Assembly (NCBI GenBank): GCA_003641785.1
Contig: QNAO01000014.1
Coordinates: 1-10,575 of the forward strand
Length of the DNA stretch: 10,575 nt
Source: Thermotogae bacterium
GTDB taxonomy: Bacteria; Thermotogota; Thermotogae; Thermotogales; DSM-5069
Reading direction: 5' to 3'
The notes beneath the pieces were generated by a model. The model was not told the origin of the DNA. It was given only the letters and a program-made list of their open reading frames with translations, and ran no database searches. Below, piece after piece: positions 1 through 7,185 of the stretch; the stretch's first letter is position 1, and the number at the start of each line of letters is the position of its first letter. The position numbers were made by a program, and so were the translations under genes.

Positions 1-1
1 A

Positions 2-1024
2 CTTGGATACAAGATACAAAAAACAACATCAGGACATATACATTTTCGAGCAGAATTGAGAGACACTGCAATTCTGAATATGAAGCTCAAAAGTGCAGAC
101 AGAATCCTAATACATGTAGGATCATTTGAAGCGCGGAGTTTCAACCAACTGTACGATGGAACCTTCTCACTTAACTGGAAAGAATTGATTTCAAAACGAG
201 CTAACCTCAAGGTACACAAGGTTAAAATCAGAAATTCAAATCTCTCAGCAACAGGCGCTGTCGCGTCCGTTGTTAAAAAGGCAATTTACACGAAAATATC
301 ACCCGAAACCTCTGATCAACAAAAAATCGAATATCCTATCCACATCTACATTAAGAATAACATCGTAAGCCTGATGATCGATACCACTGGAAAATATGCA
401 TTGAGCAGAAGAGGCTACAGAACAAAAACATCGAGGGCTCCACTTCGTGAAACCATTGCCGCTGCTCTAATCATTGTGTCCCACTGGAAAAATGAGACAC
501 TGTTGATAGATCCATTCTGTGGAAGTGGAACAGTACCAATAGAAGCCGCGTTGATAGCGTCGGATGCTTTAAGCGTCAAGAGAACATTTGTATCGCAAAA
601 TTGGCCAATCTTGCAAAGAGAATGGAAACACGTTGCAAAGGAACTGAGCGGGCACCAAATTGATAGAATAGTTGCCATTGGTTATGACAAGGACTGTTCT
701 GTGATAAAAACTGCACGTGAAAATGCTCGCAGGGCGGAAGTATCAAAAAACATATTGTTTGAGTGCAGACGCTTTGAAGAGTTGCAACCCCTGAAAGACC
801 ATGTGCATGTGGTAACAAATCCACCTTTCGGTGTGAGGTTAGACGAAGGAGATGCCAAATTTTACAGAAGTCTTTCAAAAATCTTCACCACTTTTCCAAA
901 GGCAAATGTGTGCGTGATCACTCCCAGGCCGAATTTCGAAAAACTTCTGAAACACAGGGCAAAGAGGAAATTCAGATTCCAGAATAGTGGACTATGGACT
1001 TGGTGTTATATATTCAAGGAGTGA
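2..1024 (+). CDS. THUMP-type class I SAM-dependent RNA methyltransferase (RlmL/YpsC-like), 5' end outside window
   Basis: The reading frame is open to the left edge, so the start lies outside the window and 340 residues are visible. The in-frame TTG at 56 sits inside conserved sequence (an 'LRDTAILNMKLKSADRIL' stretch typical of the THUMP/ferredoxin-like region) and is not the start. The C-terminal half is a Rossmann methyltransferase: a 'RRGYR...APLRETIAAAL' segment (about nt 407-475), then the SAM-binding loop DPFCGSGTVPIEAAL (from nt 509), then the catalytic TNPPFGVRL motif (around nt 815-841). NPPF/Y motifs of this kind are typical of enzymes methylating exocyclic amino groups of nucleic acid bases. 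Relatives make N2-methylguanosine in 23S rRNA (RlmL) or tRNA (Trm14/TrmN group), so the exact target cannot be told from sequence. It is the first visible gene of a three-gene + strand operon, and its stop lies 7 nt before the preferred Nudix start. Confidence 0.9.
   Translation, partial: LGYKIQKTTSGHIHFRAELRDTAILNMKLKSADRILIHVGSFEARSFNQLYDGTFSLNWKELISKRANLKVHKVKIRNSNLSATGAVASVVKKAIYTKISPETSDQQKIEYPIHIYIKNNIVSLMIDTTGKYALSRRGYRTKTSRAPLRETIAAALIIVSHWKNETLLIDPFCGSGTVPIEAALIASDALSVKRTFVSQNWPILQREWKHVAKELSGHQIDRIVAIGYDKDCSVIKTARENARRAEVSKNILFECRRFEELQPLKDHVHVVTNPPFGVRLDEGDAKFYRSLSKIFTTFPKANVCVITPRPNFEKLLKHRAKRKFRFQNSGLWTWCYIFKE
1016..1023 (+). promoter_or_regulatory. Ribosome binding site deciding the Nudix start
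   Basis: AAGGAGTG lies at 1016-1023, across the end of the methyltransferase gene and 8-10 nt before a GTG at 1032. The longer in-frame GTG at 987 has no recognisable ribosome binding site, so 1032 is preferred. The position suggests translational coupling to the upstream stop codon. Confidence 0.6.
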
Positions 1025-1031
1025 AGCACTT

Positions 1032-1520
1032 GTGCGAAAATCATCTGTTTGTGTACCCTTGATTTATATTCAAGATGAGCCTCATCTTGTTTTAATAAGA
1101 AGGTCGCGAAAACTACGAAGACACCCTGGACAAATCAGCTTTCCCGGTGGATTCGTGGAGCAGGGGGAAACAGATCTTGAAGCTGCTCTTCGAGAACTTC
1201 AAGAAGAGATAGGTGTGTCCTCTGAATGTACAGAGGTATTAGGTGTACTTCCTTGTCAAATGGTGGCTTTAACTAAAACACAGATAACGCCATTCTTAAT
1301 TTTACTGAAATGCAACGAATTCCGTTTAAACCATGGCGAAGTTGAGGAGATATACTTTGTCAGTATCGATGCTCTGCGTGATACTCCCTGTGAGACAATA
1401 GAGATGCCAAATGGAGTTCAAACTTGTAGGTATCGTCTACCTGGATTAATCATATGGGGAGCTACAGCGAAGATAATAACCTGTTTTCTTCAAGACTATC
1501 TAAAGGAGGAAGCGCAATGA
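1032..1520 (+). CDS. Nudix hydrolase, CoA pyrophosphatase (NudL)-like
   Basis: This 162-residue protein carries a perfect Nudix box GX5EX7REUXEEXGU at residues 40-62 (GFVEQGE ... RELQEEIGV), which binds divalent metal and the pyrophosphate. Directly before it is RRSRKLRRHPGQISFPGG, close to the signature of the NudL/UPF0035 subfamily. NudL enzymes split coenzyme A and its derivatives into phosphopantetheine and 3',5'-ADP. The length is near the lower end for that subfamily. The start chosen is GTG at 1032, because AAGGAGTG precedes it. A GTG at 987 would add 15 residues and overlap the methyltransferase. The 3' end overlaps folP as ATGA, so the two are probably translationally coupled. Folate synthesis itself includes a Nudix step (removal of pyrophosphate from dihydroneopterin triphosphate), so that role is a possible alternative. 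The FPGG-type signature favours CoA or a similar nucleotide. The substrate is unproven. Confidence 0.88.
   Translation: MRKSSVCVPLIYIQDEPHLVLIRRSRKLRRHPGQISFPGGFVEQGETDLEAALRELQEEIGVSSECTEVLGVLPCQMVALTKTQITPFLILLKCNEFRLNHGEVEEIYFVSIDALRDTPCETIEMPNGVQTCRYRLPGLIIWGATAKIITCFLQDYLKEEAQ
1504..1509 (+). promoter_or_regulatory. Ribosome binding site of folP
   Basis: AGGAGG at 1504-1509 lies inside the Nudix coding region and 7 nt before the ATG at 1517. It rules out the longer in-frame start at 1454, which would add 21 residues read from the Nudix gene in another frame. Confidence 0.8.
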
Positions 1521-2692
1521 AAGAAGCTTTTGTTACACGTGTGAGCTCTACAACACAATTTTTGGAGAAAGTGGGAGTCGATCCAGCTTCAAAACCTATC
1601 TTTAATGCCAAAGGAAATTTCATATCGCTGCTGATATACGATGTTCCAGTAATCGCGGCAAATGTCATAAAACAGGAAATGCTCGCCTCGGGAGGAGATG
1701 CCGCTGTTCACAGAAACTGTATAACACATAAAGTTGACAAAACCCATGTTCTCACGATGGGAACGCTGAATCAGCACATGAAGTTGATAGATAAACTTCG
1801 AATGACACCTTATTGGGGACTCGGTACAATAGCTGAGCAGATAGAGATGATTCTTAACAGAGAGAAGGTGAAGCGTATTGACTTGCCTTCCGGAAAGTCC
1901 CTGAATTTTGATAGGACACTCATCATGGGCATTGTGAACGTTACACCAGATTCCTTCTACAAGGCAAGTCGAATATCTCTTGCTTCTTTAAAGGACGCGG
2001 TGGCAAAGATGATAAAACAGGGTGTTGATATCATAGACGTTGGTGCCGAATCAACGCGCCCCGGTTCAGAAAGAGTCAGCGAGGAAGAAGAGCTAAACAG
2101 AGCGATCCCAGCAATTGAGGAAATAAAGAAAAATTTCGATGTTGTGGTATCAGTGGATACTTACAAATCAAGTGTAGCCGAGGAAGCGGTGAAAAAAGGA
2201 GCTGACATTATCAACGACATCAGTGCCTTGAGATTTGATCCCAGAATGATCGCAGTGGCGTCGCAATACCAGCCCGCACTCATAATCATGCACATGAAAG
2301 GTGAACCGAAAACGATGCAGATCAATCCCTACTATGATGACGTAGTCAAAGAAGTACTTTACTTTTTCAGAGAAAGATTTGAAGTGCTCGAAAAAGCAGG
2401 ATTGAAACACAAAATCATCATTGATCCGGGTATTGGATTTGGAAAAAGGCTCGAAGACAATTTGGAACTACTGCGAAGAATCGACGAGTTCGGCGTTTTT
2501 AAAAGTCCAATCCTTGTTGGAGCTTCGAGAAAATCTTTCATAGGAGCAGTTTTGCAGGATATACCACTTGAAAAAAGACTTTATGGGACTTTAGCTGTAA
2601 CCGCTCATTGTGTGAAAAAAGGCGTTGATATAGTAAGGGTGCACGATGTTGAACCAAATGTTCATGTTGTAAAAATGCTTCAGAGCTTGTAA
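1517..2692 (+). CDS. folP: Dihydropteroate synthase with N-terminal extension
   Basis: FolP joins p-aminobenzoate to dihydropterin pyrophosphate to give dihydropteroate, in cytoplasmic folate synthesis. The family motifs are all present in order: GIVNVTPDSF (residues 138-147), DVGAESTRPGS (174-184), SVDTYK (212-217), NDISAL (233-238), HMKGEPKTMQ (259-268), DPGIGFGK (303-310, with the pterin-binding loop), GASRKSFIG (335-343) and RVHDV (374-378). The TIM-barrel domain fills residues of about 133-391, normal for the family. The preceding ~130 residues are an extra domain not found in the E. coli enzyme but seen, from memory, in clostridial and Thermotogota enzymes. It contains KQEMLASGGDAAVHR and MGTLNQHMKLIDKLRMTPYW. 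The start at 1517 is set by AGGAGG at 1504-1509 and an ATGA overlap with the Nudix stop. It is the last gene of the operon, and its stop abuts a strong terminator. No other folate gene is in view. Confidence 0.95.
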   Translation: MKEAFVTRVSSTTQFLEKVGVDPASKPIFNAKGNFISLLIYDVPVIAANVIKQEMLASGGDAAVHRNCITHKVDKTHVLTMGTLNQHMKLIDKLRMTPYWGLGTIAEQIEMILNREKVKRIDLPSGKSLNFDRTLIMGIVNVTPDSFYKASRISLASLKDAVAKMIKQGVDIIDVGAESTRPGSERVSEEEELNRAIPAIEEIKKNFDVVVSVDTYKSSVAEEAVKKGADIINDISALRFDPRMIAVASQYQPALIIMHMKGEPKTMQINPYYDDVVKEVLYFFRERFEVLEKAGLKHKIIIDPGIGFGKRLEDNLELLRRIDEFGVFKSPILVGASRKSFIGAVLQDIPLEKRLYGTLAVTAHCVKKGVDIVRVHDVEPNVHVVKMLQSL

Positions 2693-2717
2693 AAAGGCGG
2701 GCTCGAGCCCGCCTTTT
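2691..2717. terminator. Bidirectional intrinsic terminator between convergent operons
   Basis: A perfect 18-nt palindrome (GGCGGGCTCGAGCCCGCC, 2696-2713) is flanked by five A on the left and four T on the right. Read in either direction it gives a 7-bp all-GC stem with a TCGA tetraloop followed by a U-run. It begins inside the folP stop codon and lies 20 nt beyond the stop of the convergent dipeptidase gene (2738), so it should end both operons. Confidence 0.92.
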
Positions 2718-2737
2718 GAAACTGATAAATTACATCT

Positions 2738-4345
2738 TTACTTCCTCGTTACGGTATCTCCGAATCCAACTTCCTCGAGCCACCATGTTGGATAACCGAC
2801 AGATTTTCCTCCAACGTAACCGTCGTAGTACTTGAAAACGAGTTCGTCTGCGAGCTTCCACCATCTGTCTACGACCGTTGTAGCTACGGTATTCGAATAT
2901 GTTGTGAGAAATTGAATTGCAAGCTCTGGATCTTTGTTGTAAAGCTCAAGTGCTGTTTTTTCTATTACTGGTTGATTTGCAAAGAACTGATCTTCAAACT
3001 CCTTCTGAACTTTCTTTATGTCTTCGATCATGTAACAGTACTTGAGATCTGCCCAATTTGAAACGAAATTAAATGCCCACCAGGCGTAGTCCTTATCGAA
3101 GAACTCGCGTGATCCTTCACTGAATGACTTTGGAGTATGGGTAATACCAGCGTAGAACGGCACATACACGGTTGAATGAGGGGCATCTTCTCCAAACCAG
3201 AGGACGCCACCAATCGGATCCGGTAGCCAGCTTCTTGCCTGTCCTACAAAGCTGTAAGAGCATCTAAACATGGAAATTGCCCGTTCCCAATCAAGCTTTT
3301 CTTTGCCTTCAGGTTTCACCGAACGTGGAGTTGCATACCTGTTGGGATTTCCAAAAGGTCCCGCTGCCATGCCTTTTGTCAAATCGAATTCAGTTCCTTC
3401 GTAGTGATCTCTTTTTATAGCCATCAGATCGCGCACCGATACTTTCTTGTCTGGTTTCACAGAAAATGGATAAAAGTCTGCGTACGGATCCAGGTTCAAA
3501 GATGGTGCAAGAAGGCTGAAGACACGCCATTCGCGCCTTCTTTGATAGTGGGGCCAACCGTAGGGGTTGGGATTGTACACCTTATGAAACACAAAAGGAC
3601 CATCTTCAGGCTTCCAAAATCCCATTTCCTCAGCTTTGGAGAAAACATTCGGTGACGCCATGAAATAATCGGAATTACTGAGATCTATTTCGCCAATTCT
3701 GCTCCGATTGGCAACTACGAATACGTGGTCATCAGGCACCCTTTGAGCAACCCAAACCGCTCCTGGTTCACCACAGTCTGGAGTCCACAGAGGTCCGGGG
3801 CCAACGATTTCAAACACCCACGCCTCGTTCGGGTCTATTACTGTGAGTGTTTCTCCCCCATCAGCGTAGCCGTATTTTTCAGCGAGCTCTCCCATTATTT
3901 TAATGGCTTCTCGCGCTGTCTTGGCTCTTTGAAGCGCAAAAGCTTCAAGTTCTTCAATGAAGAACAAACCCTCATCGTTCATCATTTCATATCTTCCACC
4001 AAATGTCGATTCGCCTATAAGGACCTGATGCTCGTTCATGAAAGGATAAGCAACGTGGAAGTATGTGTATGTCTGGCTTACCTGCGGTATTTCACCTCTT
4101 TTAACTCTCTGATGACCAGGAAGTGTTTCGTGAAGCCGATCCTCGTAGACGGGCGCCATAGCTCCTTCAGGAAATGTTTGACCAAGTATCACTTGCACCC
4201 TTGAATCATAGCTTCCATCACATGTGTGTGTGACCATAACAGATCCGTCAACCGAAGCGTCCTTGCCAACGATGATGGAAGTACATGCTAAGGCAACTAC
4301 TCCCGTAAGAACGAGGATCAAGGTGGTGAAAATCAATTTTCTCAT
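2738..4345 (-). CDS. Secreted C69-family dipeptidase (Ntn hydrolase), copy 1
   Basis: The 535-residue protein begins with a signal peptide (MRKL, then hydrophobic residues 4-20) ending in A-L-A directly before Cys21. C69 enzymes are N-terminal-nucleophile amidohydrolases related to PepD/PepDA that use an N-terminal Cys, here followed by TSIIVGKDASVDGS. Cleavage after Ala20 by signal peptidase would expose that Cys. Further family segments are PFMNEHQVLIGEST (about 101-114), ALQRAKTAREAIKIMGEL (about 137-154) and LTVIDPNEAWVFEIVG (about 167-182). THTCDGSYDSR replaces the more usual ARNED-type sequence after the first strand. The length fits the family (about 450-550). The expected role is hydrolysis of dipeptides outside the cytoplasmic membrane, but amides of another kind are possible. 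AAGGAGGG lies 8 nt before the ATG. This is the last gene of the operon, 84 nt after its paralogue, and shares long identical blocks with it. Confidence 0.92.
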   Translation of the reverse strand: MRKLIFTTLILVLTGVVALACTSIIVGKDASVDGSVMVTHTCDGSYDSRVQVILGQTFPEGAMAPVYEDRLHETLPGHQRVKRGEIPQVSQTYTYFHVAYPFMNEHQVLIGESTFGGRYEMMNDEGLFFIEELEAFALQRAKTAREAIKIMGELAEKYGYADGGETLTVIDPNEAWVFEIVGPGPLWTPDCGEPGAVWVAQRVPDDHVFVVANRSRIGEIDLSNSDYFMASPNVFSKAEEMGFWKPEDGPFVFHKVYNPNPYGWPHYQRRREWRVFSLLAPSLNLDPYADFYPFSVKPDKKVSVRDLMAIKRDHYEGTEFDLTKGMAAGPFGNPNRYATPRSVKPEGKEKLDWERAISMFRCSYSFVGQARSWLPDPIGGVLWFGEDAPHSTVYVPFYAGITHTPKSFSEGSREFFDKDYAWWAFNFVSNWADLKYCYMIEDIKKVQKEFEDQFFANQPVIEKTALELYNKDPELAIQFLTTYSNTVATTVVDRWWKLADELVFKYYDGYVGGKSVGYPTWWLEEVGFGDTVTRK

Positions 4346-4381
4346 ATTCTCATCCCTCCTTAAAATACTGTAGATAACACC

Positions 4382-4413
4382 AAACAGAGGTGGAAGAAAC
4401 TCCGCCTTTGTTT
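4382..4413. other. Imperfect 13-bp hairpin between the two dipeptidase genes
   Basis: AAACAGAGGTGGA (4382-4394) and TCCGCCTTTGTTT (4401-4413) pair around a 6-nt loop. In + strand RNA all 13 positions pair, counting two G-U wobbles. In the operon (- strand) RNA the same two positions become A-C mismatches. The operon side lacks a following U-run, so a full terminator is unlikely; a weak attenuator or RNA-stabilising element is possible. Confidence 0.4.
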
Positions 4414-4429
4414 ATGCTTTTTCCAACAA

Positions 4430-5974
4430 TCAGTTGTTGTTGAGCTCAAAGAGGAACTTATCGATCAACTCTCTGTAGACTTTTTCGGCTTCTTTCATGC
4501 ACATAGAGGTGTACTCTGTTAGAAGCCTTTTTGCCATCTCAGGATCTGTGTTGTAAAGCTCAAGGGCAGCCTTTTCTATCGCTTTCTGTTGTTGAAAGTA
4601 CTTGTTTTGAATTGGGATCATGACCTCGTCGAGTTTCGGCTTGAGATCTCCATATCTTTGATTCACAAGGTCATCAACAAGCGCAAATGACCACCACGCC
4701 GAGTTCCAGTCGAGCTTCGTCCTGTCAAGGGTTTTCCAGGACTCGGGAACATCTGTTATTCCACAGTAAACGGGTACAAACAGACTGTTCTCTGGGTTAT
4801 CAAGCCCAAACCAGAGAACCCCGCCAATTTCGTTTGGCAACCAATCGCGCGCTTGAGAAACAAAGTAGTACGAACAGTAGTATCTCGCTATTGGCCTGTA
4901 GTACGTGATATCCAACAAGGCTCGCCAAGTACCGTCTACCTGCGGAGTTGCAAGTGGGCTTTTCACCCAACCATCTCTCGATTCTACGTACCAATCTGGA
5001 TCTTCGGTCATATCAAACTGTGTTCCTTTGTAAGTGTCGCGAAACAGCGAAATGACATCCTGGAAAGACACTTTTCTTTCGGGCTTAATCGAGAATGGAT
5101 AATCAGGTGCGTCGTATGGATCCCAGTTCTTGGACGGAGCAAGAGTGCTGTACACACGCCAGATTCTAACTCTTGACCCCATACCAGCGTGCTTCGCGTC
5201 TCCGTAAACCTCTCTCCACACAAAAGGCTCTCCACTTTCCGGATCGTACAGGCCGAGTTCCACTGCCGCAGAAATGTAGTTTTCGCTCACCATAAAGTCA
5301 GGACTGTCGGGATCGATTTCAGCTATTCTGCTCATGTTAGGTACGCACGTGATATGATCATCTGGAACTCTTTGAGCAGCCCATACCGCACCGGGTTTGC
5401 CAGAATCACGCGTCCAGAGAGGACCAACTCCGTATATTTCAAAAACCCAAGCTTCGTTTGGATCGGTCACAGTAAGACATTCTCCCAGGTAACAAGACGC
5501 GCGGTAACCGTACTTTTCAGCGAGTTCTCCCATTATCTTTATGGCTTCTCGCGCTGTTTTGGCTCTCTGAAGCGCAAAGACTTCCAACTGTTCAATTGTC
5601 ATTATGGCTTCTCCGCTGTTCATCGTTTCTCTGCGCCCACCTATGGTTGTTTCTCCTATTATGACTTGATACTCGTTCATGAAAGGATAAGCAACGTTGA
5701 AGTATTTGTAGGTGTGCGGTACCTGCGGTATTTCACCGAGTTTTTCCAAAGGTCTTCTGTCTGCGTAGATTATCCATTCCCAGACAGGAGCCATTTCACC
5801 TTCCGCGTGGTCCGCAGCTGGAACGATCTGAAGGCGTGAATCATACCAGCCATCACAAGTGTGACTCGTGATAACAGCTCCATCCGTCGAAGCGGCTTTA
5901 CCAACAACGATATCAGTACAAGCAAAGCTCAAAGAAACAACCAGCGCGAAAATCAGAACAAGCAGTTTCTTCAT
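4430..5974 (-). CDS. Secreted C69-family dipeptidase (Ntn hydrolase), copy 2
   Basis: This 514-residue paralogue of the next gene downstream has the same plan. The signal peptide (MKKL plus a hydrophobic run to residue 18) ends in S-F-A directly before Cys19, the predicted catalytic N-terminal nucleophile, followed by TDIVVGKAASTDGA and SHTCDGWYDSR. PFMNEYQVIIGETT, ALQRAKTAREAIKIMGEL and LTVTDPNEAWVFEI are shared almost unchanged with copy 1, whereas the middle and C-terminal parts diverge. An extra Cys-containing stretch (ASCYLGECLTV) is present here and not in copy 1. The divergence suggests different substrate preference rather than simple dosage. The ribosome binding site AAAGGGGGG (5981-5989) sits 6 nt before the ATG. 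The gene starts 29 nt after the zinc hydrolase gene, as part of the same operon. The expected role is extracytoplasmic dipeptide or amide hydrolysis; the substrate is not readable from sequence. Confidence 0.92.
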   Translation of the reverse strand: MKKLLVLIFALVVSLSFACTDIVVGKAASTDGAVITSHTCDGWYDSRLQIVPAADHAEGEMAPVWEWIIYADRRPLEKLGEIPQVPHTYKYFNVAYPFMNEYQVIIGETTIGGRRETMNSGEAIMTIEQLEVFALQRAKTAREAIKIMGELAEKYGYRASCYLGECLTVTDPNEAWVFEIYGVGPLWTRDSGKPGAVWAAQRVPDDHITCVPNMSRIAEIDPDSPDFMVSENYISAAVELGLYDPESGEPFVWREVYGDAKHAGMGSRVRIWRVYSTLAPSKNWDPYDAPDYPFSIKPERKVSFQDVISLFRDTYKGTQFDMTEDPDWYVESRDGWVKSPLATPQVDGTWRALLDITYYRPIARYYCSYYFVSQARDWLPNEIGGVLWFGLDNPENSLFVPVYCGITDVPESWKTLDRTKLDWNSAWWSFALVDDLVNQRYGDLKPKLDEVMIPIQNKYFQQQKAIEKAALELYNTDPEMAKRLLTEYTSMCMKEAEKVYRELIDKFLFELNNN

Positions 5975-6003
5975 CAGAATCCCCCCTTTGAAAAAATTGT
6001 GAT

Positions 6004-7170
6004 TTACTCATAGAACACCCTGTTTTCGGGTGCAGCTGAAGGATCCTTGAAATAGTAACCAACACCGTTTGCAATCACGTCGTTGTATCTTGGAATACCC
6101 TCTATAACAATAGGAAGATCTGGATGAAATTCACTCCACATTTCTAATGTTGTCAAAAATGTCGAAGCGTGCCTTCCAACTCTGACATCAATAGGCCAAC
6201 CATTTTCGTCTATATTCTCATAAAGAAGGCCAAATTCACCAGCCTTCATGACAAATGGATCTTTTCCAGTGAGAAGCAATCTTTCGTCGGTAATACCCCG
6301 CACACGATCCAAAAATGGTTCAGGTGCTTCGTAAAGGAGCGATATAGCTCTGCTGTGATCTCCAACTTCTCTATGAGACAATCCATGCAGTTCTTTGGGA
6401 GAATATTCCATGCCAATGTTGAACTCAGTGGAAGAAAGAATCATAGACGTCATAGCTGCAATATCTACACCTCTTTGATGAGACACAATTGTGCTGATAA
6501 CCGGATACTCAAGCTCTGCTTCATGAAGGTCTATAAAGAGATCGACCTTTTCCTTTTCTATGAGTTGCATGAAAGCGTAATTAGTCTTCTCGGTAATTGT
6601 TCCGTTTTTTCTTCCAGGCCACGTACGGTTGAAATTTCTTATGTCCATGTATGCGAGCATCTGCCTGCTTGGGTAATGGACGTAAACCTCAGGATCTGGC
6701 CAGGAATCAAGAGGATTGGACCATCTGTCCCCCATGCGAAACTTCTTCACTCCCCATGGGGTTTCTATGTGATAAAACTGCGGATAAGCGTCACCTGGCC
6801 TTGTGACTGTAGAGGCACTTCGGTTTGCCCTAATCGCAACTATCACCTTGCCTTTTTTTACTCTCAAATTCTCAACAATCAGCTCTGCCGTTAGATTTGC
6901 TCCGGGTTCTTCTGGATGTGTTCCACCTATCAGAAGAACAGTTCCTCCAGGTTCTGATCCCTCAAATATATAAATGTTGCAGTCGTTAACAGTACCTTTG
7001 AGATCAGGGAAGTAATCACTCAGTTTCTTCACTTGAGTTACGTACTCACTCGCAACAACTGGCTCTTTATAAGTCCTGTGGCTATAAAAGGCTGCTCCTG
7101 CCAATATCATGGCAACCACTGATAAACAAATCGCAATTACCTTAACTGTTGCCAATCCTTTTTCTTTCAC
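6004..7170 (-). CDS. Membrane-anchored zinc hydrolase, M14 / AstE-AspA (succinylglutamate desuccinylase/aspartoacylase-like) superfamily
   Basis: The 388-residue protein begins with a Lys-rich stretch and one hydrophobic segment (residues 11-29), a signal anchor or uncleaved signal placing the rest outside the membrane. GGTHPEEPGAN (82-92) gives the HxxE zinc-ligand pair His85 and Glu88. IDLHEAE (213-219) offers the third ligand, His216. NFNRTWPG (179-186) matches the Asn-Arg substrate-carboxylate binding motif of the superfamily. YEAPEP (280-285) may contain the catalytic Glu. Relatives remove N-acyl groups from amino acids (AstE, AspA) or C-terminal residues from peptides (M14 carboxypeptidases). 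Those of the AstE/AspA branch are usually cytoplasmic, so the anchor is unusual. The start is GTG at 7170, preceded by CGAGGTGG (7179-7186). The gene lies between a small membrane protein gene (15 nt) and two secreted dipeptidases (29 nt). Superfamily is fairly sure; substrate is unknown. Confidence 0.8.
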   Translation of the reverse strand: MKEKGLATVKVIAICLSVVAMILAGAAFYSHRTYKEPVVASEYVTQVKKLSDYFPDLKGTVNDCNIYIFEGSEPGGTVLLIGGTHPEEPGANLTAELIVENLRVKKGKVIVAIRANRSASTVTRPGDAYPQFYHIETPWGVKKFRMGDRWSNPLDSWPDPEVYVHYPSRQMLAYMDIRNFNRTWPGRKNGTITEKTNYAFMQLIEKEKVDLFIDLHEAELEYPVISTIVSHQRGVDIAAMTSMILSSTEFNIGMEYSPKELHGLSHREVGDHSRAISLLYEAPEPFLDRVRGITDERLLLTGKDPFVMKAGEFGLLYENIDENGWPIDVRVGRHASTFLTTLEMWSEFHPDLPIVIEGIPRYNDVIANGVGYYFKDPSAAPENRVFYE

Positions 7171-7185
7171 GGCTTGTCCACCTCG

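Noticed and set aside
1454..1516. 21-codon extension of folP to the ATG at 1454
   Set aside because: AGGAGG at 1504-1509 points to the ATG at 1517, and the extra residues are an out-of-frame reading of the Nudix gene.
3725..4204. 159-codon + strand frame inside the first dipeptidase gene
   Set aside because: Antisense shadow. A similar shadow appears at the equivalent place in the paralogue simply because the two genes share sequence.
4283..4345. Lipoprotein signal on the dipeptidases
   Set aside because: The residues before the Cys (A-L-A and S-F-A) fit signal peptidase I better than a lipobox, and lipid on the Cys would block its role as N-terminal nucleophile.
5189..5839. 216-codon + strand frame inside the second dipeptidase gene
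   Set aside because: Fully antisense to a gene with clear C69 motifs and a signal peptide; composition rich in Arg, Ser and Phe as expected for a shadow; no ribosome binding site.
6169..6894. 241-codon + strand frame across the zinc hydrolase gene
   Set aside because: Antisense to a gene with conserved zinc-site motifs; no family resemblance and no ribosome binding site.
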